NCBI GenBank assembly: GCA_911810475.1
Contig: OU461276.1
Span: 1,331,501 to 1,395,500 of the forward strand
Reading direction: 5' to 3'
DNA: 64,000 nt
DNA from: Candidatus Celerinatantimonas neptuna
GTDB taxonomy: Bacteria > Pseudomonadota > Gammaproteobacteria > Enterobacterales > Celerinatantimonadaceae
Made by a program: the position numbers and the translations under genes
The notes under the pieces: model-generated
Seen by the model: only the letters and a program-made list of their open reading frames with translations
What the model was told of the DNA's origin: nothing
Databases searched by the model: none
In this document: positions 28,690-37,003 of the stretch, piece by piece
Layout: each line of letters opens with the position of its first letter
Position numbering within the stretch: position 1 is the first letter of the stretch

Positions 28690-29585
28690 ATATGACAAAA
28701 CGAAAAATAAACTGGCGGATCTTGTTGATTCTGCCGCCTTATGTATGGCTATTGCTATTCTTTTTGCTTCCATTTGCCATCGTATTAAAAATCAGTTTTG
28801 CCGAAGCAAAATTAGCGATTCCTCCATATACCGATTTATTAAGCTATGCCGATCAGCAACTGCATATTATGCTTAATTTCGGCAATTACCTTTATATGGT
28901 AAGCGATGATCTGTATATCGATTCGTATCTGCGATCATTACAAATTGCCGGAATATCAACCTTTTTATGCCTGTTAATCGGCTATCCAATGGCATGGGGT
29001 ATTGTCCATTCTCGCCCGCAGACCCGCAATATTCTATTGATGCTCATTGTGTTGCCTTCCTGGACCAGTTTTCTGATTCGCGTCTATGCCTGGATCGGCA
29101 TATTAAAAAATAATGGCCTGCTCAACCACGCATTAATGGCACTTGGCATTATCGACAGCCCTTTACATATATTGCACACAAACCTTGCTGTCTATATCGG
29201 TATCGTCTACTCCTATCTGCCATTTATGGTGCTTCCTCTTTATACCGCACTCATGCGGGTTGATTATTCTCTTTTGGAAGCCGCCAGGGATCTGGGTGCC
29301 AGGCCTGCGACTATCTTCTGGCGAATACTCTTACCTCTGACAAAAGGAGGCGTCATTGCCGGCTCCATGCTGGTCTTTATTCCAGCCGTTGGTGAATTTG
29401 TAATTCCGACACTACTCGGTGGCCCCAATACCATTCTGATTGGTAAAGTCCTCTGGATGGAATTTTTCAACAACCGTGACTGGCCTGTTGCATCTGCTGT
29501 GGCAGTCATCATGTTAATCATTTTGATGATCCCCATTCTGATTTTCCAACGTTATCAAAAAAGGGAACTGGAGGCCCAGTCATGA
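28686..29585 (+). CDS. potH: Putrescine ABC transporter permease PotH
   Basis: 299 residues with six membrane segments. The cytoplasmic EAA loop EAARDLGARPATIFWRILLP near residue 200 contacts the ATPase. It is the first permease of the PotFGHI transporter, overlapping both potG and potI by four bases, so translation is coupled. Confidence 0.93.
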   Translation: MNMTKRKINWRILLILPPYVWLLLFFLLPFAIVLKISFAEAKLAIPPYTDLLSYADQQLHIMLNFGNYLYMVSDDLYIDSYLRSLQIAGISTFLCLLIGYPMAWGIVHSRPQTRNILLMLIVLPSWTSFLIRVYAWIGILKNNGLLNHALMALGIIDSPLHILHTNLAVYIGIVYSYLPFMVLPLYTALMRVDYSLLEAARDLGARPATIFWRILLPLTKGGVIAGSMLVFIPAVGEFVIPTLLGGPNTILIGKVLWMEFFNNRDWPVASAVAVIMLIILMIPILIFQRYQKRELEAQS

Positions 29586-30481
29586 GTGATATTCCTGTAT
29601 CCAAGAGCAAATTAAAATGGGTCATTTTGCTGGCGACATTTGCCTTCTTATATATCCCAATCATCATTTTGATTATCTACTCGTTCAATGAAAGCCGTCT
29701 GGTGGCTGTCTGGGCGGGGTTTTCGACAAAATGGTACGGTGCTTTATTTCATGATTCATTATTAATGAATGGCATTCGGCTCAGTCTGACAATTGGGCTA
29801 CTGGCAGCCAGTACAGCCGTCGTCATGGGAACGATTGCCGCATTTGTACTCAACCGGATGGGCACATTTAAAGGTGAAACCCTTTTTTCATTTATGATCG
29901 GAGCTCCATTGGTCATGCCGGATGTCATTATTGGTCTGGCCATGCTGCTTCTTTTTATCGCATTGGGACAAGTGTTCAGCTTATTTGCAAACCGGGGTAT
30001 CCTGACGATTTGGATTGCCCACGTCACCTTTTGTACATCCTACGTCTATGTTGTTGTCAGCTCAAGACTGAGAGAAGTTGACCGGTCCATTGAAGAAGCA
30101 GCAATGGATTTAGGTGCCCCCCCATGGAAAGTGTTTTTTCTCATTACACTACCGAGTATTTTCCCGGCGATCATTGCCGGATGGCTATTAGCATTTACGT
30201 TATCGCTCGATGATCTGGTGATTACAAGTTTTGTATCCGGACCGAGTTCAACCACACTGCCTATTGCTGTATTTTCGAGTGTCAGGTTGGGTCTGAGTCC
30301 AAAAATTAATGCGTTGGCAACCATTATTGTTATTGTTGTTTCGATTGCCACACTTATCGCCTGGGGGCTCATGTCCCGCTCCGAAAAACGCCGGCAACAA
30401 GAGATACGCGCGGCTCAAAGAGATGAACAACTCGTCACACCGGCCCATCATGGCTCAGTCGACATAGCAAAGGGAGCTTAA
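29582..30481 (+). CDS. potI: Putrescine ABC transporter permease PotI
   Basis: 299 residues, six membrane segments. The EAA loop EEAAMDLGAPPWKVFFLITLP near residue 175 and the Pot-family SLDDLVITSF motif near residue 210 are clear. It pairs with PotH in the inner membrane. It overlaps potH by four bases and is followed one base later by a PuuR-like regulator. Confidence 0.93.
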   Translation: MSDIPVSKSKLKWVILLATFAFLYIPIIILIIYSFNESRLVAVWAGFSTKWYGALFHDSLLMNGIRLSLTIGLLAASTAVVMGTIAAFVLNRMGTFKGETLFSFMIGAPLVMPDVIIGLAMLLLFIALGQVFSLFANRGILTIWIAHVTFCTSYVYVVVSSRLREVDRSIEEAAMDLGAPPWKVFFLITLPSIFPAIIAGWLLAFTLSLDDLVITSFVSGPSSTTLPIAVFSSVRLGLSPKINALATIIVIVVSIATLIAWGLMSRSEKRRQQEIRAAQRDEQLVTPAHHGSVDIAKGA

Positions 30482-30482
30482 T

Positions 30483-31025
30483 ATGGATGTCGGTCACCAA
30501 CTCAAAACAATTCGTCTAATGCGAGGGCTCTCGCAAAGACAACTGGCTCGGCAAAGCGGGGTCACCAACTCGATGATTTCCCAAATTGAACAGGGACTTG
30601 TCAACCCTTCAGTCGGATCACTGAAAAAAATATTGGATGCCATCCCTATCTCCATGGGCGAGTTTTTTACGCTGGAGTTCGAAGAACAACCCAAATACTT
30701 TTTCAAACAAGACGAGCTAACTGATCTTGGCGACGGGCAAATCGAAATGCTGTTGGTCGGCAGCCGCAGACGGGCCCGAAAACTGGCGATGATCCATGAA
30801 ATCTACCCTCCCGGTTCAGATACAGGACAGGACATGATGAGTCATGAGGGTGAAGAGTGTGGCATCATTATCAAAGGAAGCATTGAAATTACGATTGCCG
30901 ACCAGACTCAGGGATTAAGCGCCGGAGAGGCTTATTATTTTAATACACATCAGCCCCATCGGTTCCGTAATATCAGTGATGAGCCATGTGAGCTCATCAG
31001 CGCAGCAACGCCCCCTACTTTTTAA
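30483..31025 (+). CDS. XRE-cupin regulator of polyamine genes (PuuR-like), copy 1
   Basis: 180 residues. The N-terminal XRE helix-turn-helix (LKTIRLMRGLSQRQLARQSG then ISQIEQG) is joined to a C-terminal cupin domain with GEECGIIIKGSIEITI and HRFRN. This is the PuuR architecture; PuuR represses puu genes and is relieved by putrescine. The gene closes the pot operon, with a GGGAG ribosome site in the potI stop region. A second, similar regulator lies at 43890-44441. I cannot tell which regulates which operon. Confidence 0.88.
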   Translation: MDVGHQLKTIRLMRGLSQRQLARQSGVTNSMISQIEQGLVNPSVGSLKKILDAIPISMGEFFTLEFEEQPKYFFKQDELTDLGDGQIEMLLVGSRRRARKLAMIHEIYPPGSDTGQDMMSHEGEECGIIIKGSIEITIADQTQGLSAGEAYYFNTHQPHRFRNISDEPCELISAATPPTF

Positions 31026-31342
31026 CAGCCCTGACGTAACTTCAACATAACATCATCCATTCGGCTAATATTAAACAGTATGATAGTTATCTTTTAGTGC
31101 CTGAAGCAGAGTAGATAAAAACTATCTGGCCGTCGCTTTTATTCAGAGCTAAAGGGTTCATGATGCATTTTCAAACCCCACAAGATGATAACGATTATTA
31201 AAAAGAAATCGCCAGTGCATTTAAGTGAAACCTGTCGATAAAAAAGTTCGCCAGCATGATTGAATTATAGTCAGTGAAACTGTATAAAGCACACCCAAAG
31301 AGAGACCCTCTACGTATCGCTTTCTTAAACGGAGACAGAATA
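31026..31342. other. Intergenic region before the second potF
   Basis: 317 bases with no gene that I can support. It presumably carries the promoter of the second potF-potG pair; I see no confident -35/-10 pair. An in-frame upstream start for potF2 at 31274 is unlikely, since a ribosome site precedes 31343. Confidence 0.5.
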
Positions 31343-32455
31343 ATGAGACCTTCGACAATGATAAAAAGGCTCGCCCCTGCCATTCTGGTAAGCTTACTAT
31401 CTATAACCGCCCAAGCGGCCAAGCAACCTGTTTTACATGTCTATAACTGGTCCGATTACATCGCCCCGAATACAGTACCTAATTTTGAGGAAAAAACAGG
31501 TATCAAAGTCGTTTATGATGTCTTCGATTCAAATGAAGTGTTAGAAACGAAGATTCTGTCGGGCCATTCCGGATATGATCTGGTTGTTCCCAGTAATGAA
31601 TTTTTAGCACAACAGGCGAAAGCAGGTGCATTCTTAAAACTCGATAAATCGAAAATTCCAAACTATAAAAATCTGGATCCGAAATTAATGGCACTGATCG
31701 CGAAATCCGCCGATCCAGGAAATCAATATGCCATCCCATATATGTGGGGAACAACGGGGATTGGCTACAATGTTAAAGAAATCCGAAAAATTCTCGGTCC
31801 AAATGCTCCGGTCGATAGCTGGGATCTAGTTTTTCAGCCCAAGTACATGAAAAAACTTCAAAAATGTGGGGTATCTTTCTTAAATTCACCTCATGAAATC
31901 ATGTCTGCGGCACTTAAATATCTGGGCAAAGACCCGAACTCGAAAAACCCGAGTGATTACACCAAAATCGCTTTACCGCTACTTGAAAAAATTCGCCCTT
32001 ATGTCACCGAAATTAACTCATCCCAGTACATCAATGATCTGGCAAACGGTGACATTTGTGTCGCAATCGGATGGTCAGGCGATATATTGCAAGCTGCCCA
32101 GCGGGCTAAACAAGCTAAAAATGGTGTACAGATCCAATACTCCATTCCCAAAGAAGGTGCTATGGTTTGGTTTGATATGATGGCCATTCCTAAAGATGCA
32201 GCAAACCCAGATAACGCGATGAAATTTATGAATTACATCTTGCGACCTAAAGTGGCAGCATCAATCAGTAACTACGTCAGTTACGCGAACCCGACACCAT
32301 CATCAAAACCCTATTTAGATCCATCGATCGCAAATAATCCGGGAATATATCCCGATCAAAAACATAGTAAAAATTTCTTCGTTGCTAAAATGCTCCCTCT
32401 CAAAATTGCCCGGGTGCGAACCCGTGCGTGGAGCAGTTTTTTACAAGATGATTGA
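31343..32455 (+). CDS. potF: Periplasmic putrescine/spermidine-binding protein (PotF-like), copy 2
   Basis: 370 residues with a signal peptide ending near AQA (residue 25) and the same signature LHVYNWSDYIAPNTVPNFEE as copy 1. The ligand-binding region SSQYINDLANGDICVAIGWSGD is almost unchanged. I start at the ATG at 31343, which has GGAG eight bases upstream; an in-frame ATG at 31274 would put about 23 extra residues before the signal peptide. It heads a two-gene unit with a second potG and has no permease genes of its own. Confidence 0.9.
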   Translation: MRPSTMIKRLAPAILVSLLSITAQAAKQPVLHVYNWSDYIAPNTVPNFEEKTGIKVVYDVFDSNEVLETKILSGHSGYDLVVPSNEFLAQQAKAGAFLKLDKSKIPNYKNLDPKLMALIAKSADPGNQYAIPYMWGTTGIGYNVKEIRKILGPNAPVDSWDLVFQPKYMKKLQKCGVSFLNSPHEIMSAALKYLGKDPNSKNPSDYTKIALPLLEKIRPYVTEINSSQYINDLANGDICVAIGWSGDILQAAQRAKQAKNGVQIQYSIPKEGAMVWFDMMAIPKDAANPDNAMKFMNYILRPKVAASISNYVSYANPTPSSKPYLDPSIANNPGIYPDQKHSKNFFVAKMLPLKIARVRTRAWSSFLQDD

Positions 32456-32461
32456 TCAAAT

Positions 32462-32480
32462 GGCCCGATTCCATCGGGCC
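32462..32480 (+). terminator. Intercistronic stem-loop between potF2 and potG2
   Basis: Eight-bp perfect stem GGCCCGAT / ATCGGGCC with a three-base loop, seven bases after the potF2 stop. No T-run follows, so it is more likely an mRNA-stabilising or attenuating hairpin than a terminator. It sits at the same location as the hairpin of copy 1 but has unrelated sequence. Confidence 0.6.
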
Positions 32481-32500
32481 GAATGAGGAATGTAGTAATC

Positions 32501-33610
32501 ATGTCGATAGATAGCGCTTCATCTCAACCCCCACTCTTAGAAATCAGGGGGTTAACCAAACTATTTGACGGTCAGCCTGCGGTTGATAATGTCGATCTCA
32601 CGATTGTGCGGGGAGAATTATTTGCGTTACTGGGTGCATCGGGATGTGGAAAATCAACACTGCTGCGAATGCTTGCAGGGTTTGAACAACCGACCCGAGG
32701 AGAAATATTACTCGACGGTCAGGATCTTGCCGATATTCCACCTCATCGACGCCCGGTCAACATGATGTTTCAATCATACGCATTATTTCCTCATATGAAC
32801 GTATCTGCGAATATCGCCTTTGGTTTAAAACAGGATAAATTAAGCCGTAAAGCCATTGACGAAACAGTTCAGAAGATGCTCAAACTGGTACGAATGGAAG
32901 CGTTCGCCAACCGGATGCCCCATCAGCTTTCAGGTGGACAAAGGCAGCGGGTCGCATTAGCCAGAAGTCTTGCTAAACGACCTAAACTACTACTGCTTGA
33001 TGAACCGATGGGTGCACTGGATAAAAAACTGCGTGAACAGATGCAATTAGAGGTAGTCGATATCCTTGAGAGTGTCGGTGTGACCTGTGTTATGGTCACC
33101 CATGATCAGGAAGAAGCAATGACCATGGCAACCCGAATCGCCATCATGGATCGCGGTCAGTTTATTCAAACCGGAACACCAGAAGAGATCTATGAGTATC
33201 CAAACTCGCGTTATAGTGCTGAGTTTATCGGCTCGGTTAATATCTTTGAAGGTGAATTAGAAGAAGGACACCCCGATCAGGCAACCATCCGCTGCCAGGC
33301 ATTTGAAAAACCCATTCTTCTCAATCATGGTTTATCTGATGCACCTGGGCTACCGTTAATGATCGCCCTGCGTCCGGAAAAAATTAAAATTAATCAGAAA
33401 AGTACTCCAGACCATAATATTTGCCATGGCCAGGTTGAAGATATTGCTTATCTGGGAGGACAATCTATCTACCATGTCAGATTAACAAGTGGCATGTTGG
33501 TGAGGGCAACACTTCCCAATGTCAGTCGCCATAAGAATGATCTACCCACCTGGGAAGAAAAAGTTCAGTTAAGTTGGGAACCTGACAGTTGTGTTGTTTT
33601 AAAAATATAA
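32501..33610 (+). CDS. potG: Putrescine ABC transporter ATP-binding protein (PotG), copy 2
   Basis: 369 residues from the ATG at 32501 (an ATG six codons upstream at 32483 is the alternative). It has Walker A GASGCGKST, LSGGQRQRVALARSLA, LLLLDEPMGALD and a TOBE domain, colinear and highly similar to copy 1. There is no potH/potI after it; the next gene is Crp/Fnr-like. It probably energises the PotHI permeases encoded at 28.7-30.5 kb, or permeases elsewhere. Confidence 0.9.
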   Translation: MSIDSASSQPPLLEIRGLTKLFDGQPAVDNVDLTIVRGELFALLGASGCGKSTLLRMLAGFEQPTRGEILLDGQDLADIPPHRRPVNMMFQSYALFPHMNVSANIAFGLKQDKLSRKAIDETVQKMLKLVRMEAFANRMPHQLSGGQRQRVALARSLAKRPKLLLLDEPMGALDKKLREQMQLEVVDILESVGVTCVMVTHDQEEAMTMATRIAIMDRGQFIQTGTPEEIYEYPNSRYSAEFIGSVNIFEGELEEGHPDQATIRCQAFEKPILLNHGLSDAPGLPLMIALRPEKIKINQKSTPDHNICHGQVEDIAYLGGQSIYHVRLTSGMLVRATLPNVSRHKNDLPTWEEKVQLSWEPDSCVVLKI

Positions 33611-33640
33611 ACAGCCACCGACCTTCGTAAGACGTGTTAA

Positions 33641-34261
33641 ATGCTGATGACCAATATTAAAAATGACCATCCGGATATAAATACAACCAAACAACATTTA
33701 GCTAAATTTCTACGCAGCCACCCATCTCTGGGTGCTGAACTGATAGCGCAGCTACTTACTATGTTTCGCTTTCAGAAGATGGACAAAGGAACTCAACTAG
33801 TTCGTTCAGGGTCTCTTTGGCAGCAGGCATTTTACATTACCGAAGGCTTGATGCGCTTTTATTACACAACAGAGCAGGGTAAAGAATTCAATAAAGGATT
33901 TTATTGCGAAGATGATTTTGTTTGGCCTAAAGCGCCAATCGCCCGCACCGAACCATCATTATTCACCATTGAATGCCTTACACCTTGCGCTTTCTGGCAA
34001 ATCCCTTTCTCCAGCTTTCAGGCAAAGCTCGCAGAAGAAAAAGTATGGGATAGCTTTGCCCTACCTTATCTGGAACATTTTGCTGACGAAAAATTTATTC
34101 GTGAATATGAATTTCTCATCCATGATGCACAAACAAAATATACCAGCTTACAAGATAGTCTTGGCGATCTGATTGAGCGTATCCCCGATTATCATCTAGC
34201 CTCTTATCTTGGTATTACTAACGTCGCTCTGTCCCGGGTAAAAAAACGCGCTAGCCGTTAA
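33641..34261 (+). CDS. Crp/Fnr-family regulator-like protein
   Basis: 206 residues. A cyclic-nucleotide-binding-like beta-roll occupies about residues 25-130 (KGTQLVRSGSLWQQAFYITEGLMRFYY). A C-terminal helix-turn-helix remnant follows near residues 165-206 (RIPDYHLASYLGITNVALSRVKKR). It has no Fnr cysteine cluster. It resembles the short Crp/Fnr regulators found beside redox enzymes. It lies upstream of an aldo/keto reductase (81-base gap), which it might regulate. Confidence 0.8.
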   Translation: MLMTNIKNDHPDINTTKQHLAKFLRSHPSLGAELIAQLLTMFRFQKMDKGTQLVRSGSLWQQAFYITEGLMRFYYTTEQGKEFNKGFYCEDDFVWPKAPIARTEPSLFTIECLTPCAFWQIPFSSFQAKLAEEKVWDSFALPYLEHFADEKFIREYEFLIHDAQTKYTSLQDSLGDLIERIPDYHLASYLGITNVALSRVKKRASR

Positions 34262-34342
34262 CCCATTTTAAACCAGGTTAATGAGATAACTGTCGCCGCA
34301 ATTTAATCTGTCCTTGTCACTTTTTCACCAAACGAGGACATT

Positions 34343-35344
34343 ATGAACGAAACATATCACCCGCTGACTTCACTCAATGGTCATTTGATTCCGAGGATTG
34401 GACTTGGATGTATGGGAATGAGCGAGTTTTACGGTCAAAGCGATCGAACACAAAACTTAGCTGTGCTCAACAGGGCTGTTGAGCTGGGTTATCGGCACTT
34501 TGACACAGCCGATATGTATGGCATGGGTGAAAATGAAAATCTGCTGGGTGAGTTTTTACAAACACAGCCAAGAGAGCAGCTATTTATTGCAACAAAATTT
34601 GGCATTAAACGAAATCGGAGCGGAACGCTCAAACGAACCATTGATGGAAGCCGGGATTATATCCGGCGATCATTACACGATAGTCTCAAACGCCTAAAAC
34701 TTGATTATATCGACTTGTACTATATCCACCGACGTGACAGTACAACGCCCATTGAAGAAACTATTGACACGCTTGCAAAACTCAAACAGGACGGACTGAT
34801 AAGAGGAATAGGCTTATGTGAAGTCTCACTTAAAACCTATCTGAAAGCGCATCGAGTCCACCCGATTACAGCCATTCAAAGCGAATATTCATTGCTCTCC
34901 CGGGAGCCAGAACAAGGGATATTACCGGCCTGCCAGGAACACGGAACAACATTTGTCGCGTATAGCCCAATGAGTCGCGGATTACTCACAGCTAAAATAA
35001 CCGCCAGCCGTCTTCATCAAACCGGTGATAATCGCACCCATCTGCCAAGATTTAATCATGAAAACCTAGAACATAACTTATCTCTGGTTGAAATGCTTAA
35101 CGTTCTGGCCAAACAGAAACATTGCACCACAGCGCAGGTTGCACTGGCCTGGGTACTCCACCAGAGTTCTCATATTCATATCATTCCCGGAACCCGTCAG
35201 GAAAAATATCTAATCGATAACTGGCAAAGCCAAAATATTCATCTAACGGATGAAGAATTAAGAGCCTTACAACAGCATTTTACGCCAGAGAAAGTGCATG
35301 GTGCCAGATATCCACAAGCAGCGATGTCAGGCATCAATGAATAG
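34343..35344 (+). CDS. Aldo/keto reductase
   Basis: 333 residues of the AKR superfamily TIM barrel. The catalytic tetrad is visible: Asp and Tyr in FDTADMYG, Lys in IATKFG, His in YYIHRRD. The C-terminal NADPH-site stretch HIIPGTRQEKYL is present. It reduces aldehydes or ketones with NADPH; the substrate is unknown. A GAGGA ribosome site precedes the ATG, and a long hairpin follows at 35397-35430. Confidence 0.88.
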   Translation: MNETYHPLTSLNGHLIPRIGLGCMGMSEFYGQSDRTQNLAVLNRAVELGYRHFDTADMYGMGENENLLGEFLQTQPREQLFIATKFGIKRNRSGTLKRTIDGSRDYIRRSLHDSLKRLKLDYIDLYYIHRRDSTTPIEETIDTLAKLKQDGLIRGIGLCEVSLKTYLKAHRVHPITAIQSEYSLLSREPEQGILPACQEHGTTFVAYSPMSRGLLTAKITASRLHQTGDNRTHLPRFNHENLEHNLSLVEMLNVLAKQKHCTTAQVALAWVLHQSSHIHIIPGTRQEKYLIDNWQSQNIHLTDEELRALQQHFTPEKVHGARYPQAAMSGINE

Positions 35345-35396
35345 TGATTGATTCATCGTGAATCTGGATTATTTCTAATATGGGATCAAAGCAGTT

Positions 35397-35430
35397 ATCT
35401 GCCTGCCATAGAATACTATGACAGGCAGAT
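35397..35430. terminator. Hairpin after the aldo/keto reductase
   Basis: 15-bp arms ATCTGCCTGCCATAG / CTATGACAGGCAGAT with one mismatch and an AATA loop, lying between convergent genes. There is no long T-run on either strand, so termination is likely but not certain. Confidence 0.6.
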
Positions 35431-35497
35431 TATTAAACGCCGGAATCAAGTTTAAAACACGGTCAAAAAGGCTTCTTTATCGAGGTTGTGGTTATGA

Positions 35498-36433
35498 TCA
35501 AACCGATACATGTTTGGGCAGTTCCGGTTTCTCTAAATGCATCTCTTTAAGACGCAAGCCCAAATTCCCCACCAGGAGCAAGAGCGCCCCGACAATTTGA
35601 TACACTGATAAAGACATCCCCAGACAAAGCCAATTGATAACGGCTGCAAATATCGGAAATGTCTGCTCAGCTAACGTCGCCATTTGAGCTGGAATTCGAT
35701 TAAGTCCCTGATAATAGAACCACATCCCTGCCAGACCGCTTAGCAGCGCCATAACCGCAACAGCACCAACATCCGATGCAGGCATGACCTGAATACTCGC
35801 AGGATGAAATAATGCCAGAGGGAATAACACGATAAACCCTGACAAAAAACGCCCTGACATAATGGCATTAGCATCCATTCCTTTTTGCGAAAGGTATTTC
35901 CCGCAAACAGTGGCACATCCCCAGGCTAACACCGCCAATAAGGTATAACCATACCCTTTTAACAAGACCTGATGATCCGCATAATAAAGAGTCGAATGAC
36001 TCAGCGCACGAATATCAGGCCATATCATGACGAACCCGCCCAGTAGGATAAGAGCCGCCCACTGCAAAAAATAACCACGAATTCGCTCTTTTAAAAACCA
36101 ACATGCAAATAAAATCGCCACCAGCGGCTGCAATTTTTGCAACAAGATCACAATGGTTGGGTTCAAATAATGAAATGCCTGCGTATAAGCAAGTGTCCCA
36201 AGTGCGGAACCAACCCCACCGATAAAGAATAGACAACTAAACGATAGCGTATTCATCTGCCTGAATTGATGACGACAACGCCATAAAATCGGCAAACAGA
36301 CGATAACCAGGGTTAAATGCTCCATGAGCACGATTTGTAAGGTGCTAAATCCTTTATTAAGCAGTGGGTAACGGATCAAGGTGTCTAAGGCCCACGTGAA
36401 ACACGCGACCATAATAAAAAAGATACCTGCCAT
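35498..36433 (-). CDS. ribN: RibN-like riboflavin transporter (EamA/DMT family)
   Basis: 311 residues from the chosen ATG at 36433, with about ten membrane segments in two EamA repeats. An upstream in-frame ATG at 36517 would add 28 residues that overlap the riboswitch leader and look less natural; GGAG lies 11 bases before 36433. The call rests mainly on the FMN riboswitch directly upstream: an EamA protein under an FMN element is the defining context of RibN, a riboflavin importer known in Vibrio and other proteobacteria. Sequence alone would only say DMT transporter. Confidence 0.85.
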   Translation of the reverse strand: MAGIFFIMVACFTWALDTLIRYPLLNKGFSTLQIVLMEHLTLVIVCLPILWRCRHQFRQMNTLSFSCLFFIGGVGSALGTLAYTQAFHYLNPTIVILLQKLQPLVAILFACWFLKERIRGYFLQWAALILLGGFVMIWPDIRALSHSTLYYADHQVLLKGYGYTLLAVLAWGCATVCGKYLSQKGMDANAIMSGRFLSGFIVLFPLALFHPASIQVMPASDVGAVAVMALLSGLAGMWFYYQGLNRIPAQMATLAEQTFPIFAAVINWLCLGMSLSVYQIVGALLLLVGNLGLRLKEMHLEKPELPKHVSV

Positions 36434-36550
36434 CTTGAATAATTCTCCAAAGTTTAAGATGAACAGGGGTGATGATAGATACCAGACAATACCGATAAAA
36501 CACAGCCAAATAGACACAGCCCGGCTACAAGCCGAGTATCGTCTGGTCGA

Positions 36551-36699
36551 TCTTCTTTCATCCGGACTATGACCGTCGGCTCTGGAATCACACCAGATCT
36601 GCTGACCTTCAGAAGGGATTCTGAAGCGCTCGCGGGCTATCTATCGTTTACCGATAAGAATCACCGCCGGTGGGGACTTTCACCCCGCCCCGAAGTTCG
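36551..36699 (-). promoter_or_regulatory. FMN riboswitch (RFN element)
   Basis: Read on the minus strand, the element starts with TTCGGGGCGGGGTGAAAGTC, contains CCCCACCGGCGGT and ends with CCGGATGAAAGAAGA, the highly conserved flanks of the FMN aptamer. Variable stems lie between, including CTTCAGAATCCCTTCTGAAG. FMN binding should reduce ribN expression. A small stem-loop, CGGCTTGTAGCCG, follows towards ribN. It lacks a T-run, so control could be at translation. Confidence 0.95.
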
Positions 36700-36722
36700 A
36701 TTCATGTCAAAATACACTTTTA

Positions 36723-36750
36723 ATTTTATCCCATCATCCTAAAGATTCAA
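36723..36750 (-). promoter_or_regulatory. Sigma-70 promoter for the FMN riboswitch-ribN transcript
   Basis: Minus strand -35 TTGAAT (36745-36750), a 16-base spacer and -10 TAAAAT (36723-36728), placing transcription start shortly before the aptamer. Confidence 0.6.
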
Positions 36751-37003
36751 GAGGAAGAATCAATTCATCCGATAGACTTAGCCACACAGCCTTCACGCCT
36801 TCACGCCTTCAGCAGCTGTATGATTTACGAACGATTGAATGTCATGCCCGCTTAATCGATTGGTCATCTGAGCTTTGTAGACTTTCAGAGATTATTTTCT
36901 TTGGCGAGGTTTTTCAGCAGTTTCCCACACGTTTAATTTACACAAAATTAAACCACCAAAGATCAACAACCCCTAACCAATAATCGTAAAGGAATACTCA
37001 AGC
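36751..37003. other. Intergenic region upstream of the phosphatase gene
   Basis: No gene seen. It contains three tandem copies of an 8-mer close to CCTTCACG at about 36790-36812, perhaps slippage. It presumably holds the promoter of the 37004 gene; an AAAGGAAT ribosome site is present just before its ATG. Confidence 0.5.

Noticed and set aside
31274-31342. Upstream in-frame extension of potF2
   Set aside because: It would put 23 charged residues before the signal peptide; the ATG at 31343 has a ribosome site directly upstream.
36790-36812. Short tandem CCTTCACG repeat as a functional element
   Set aside because: Three 8-base units are within chance or slippage and have no evident role.
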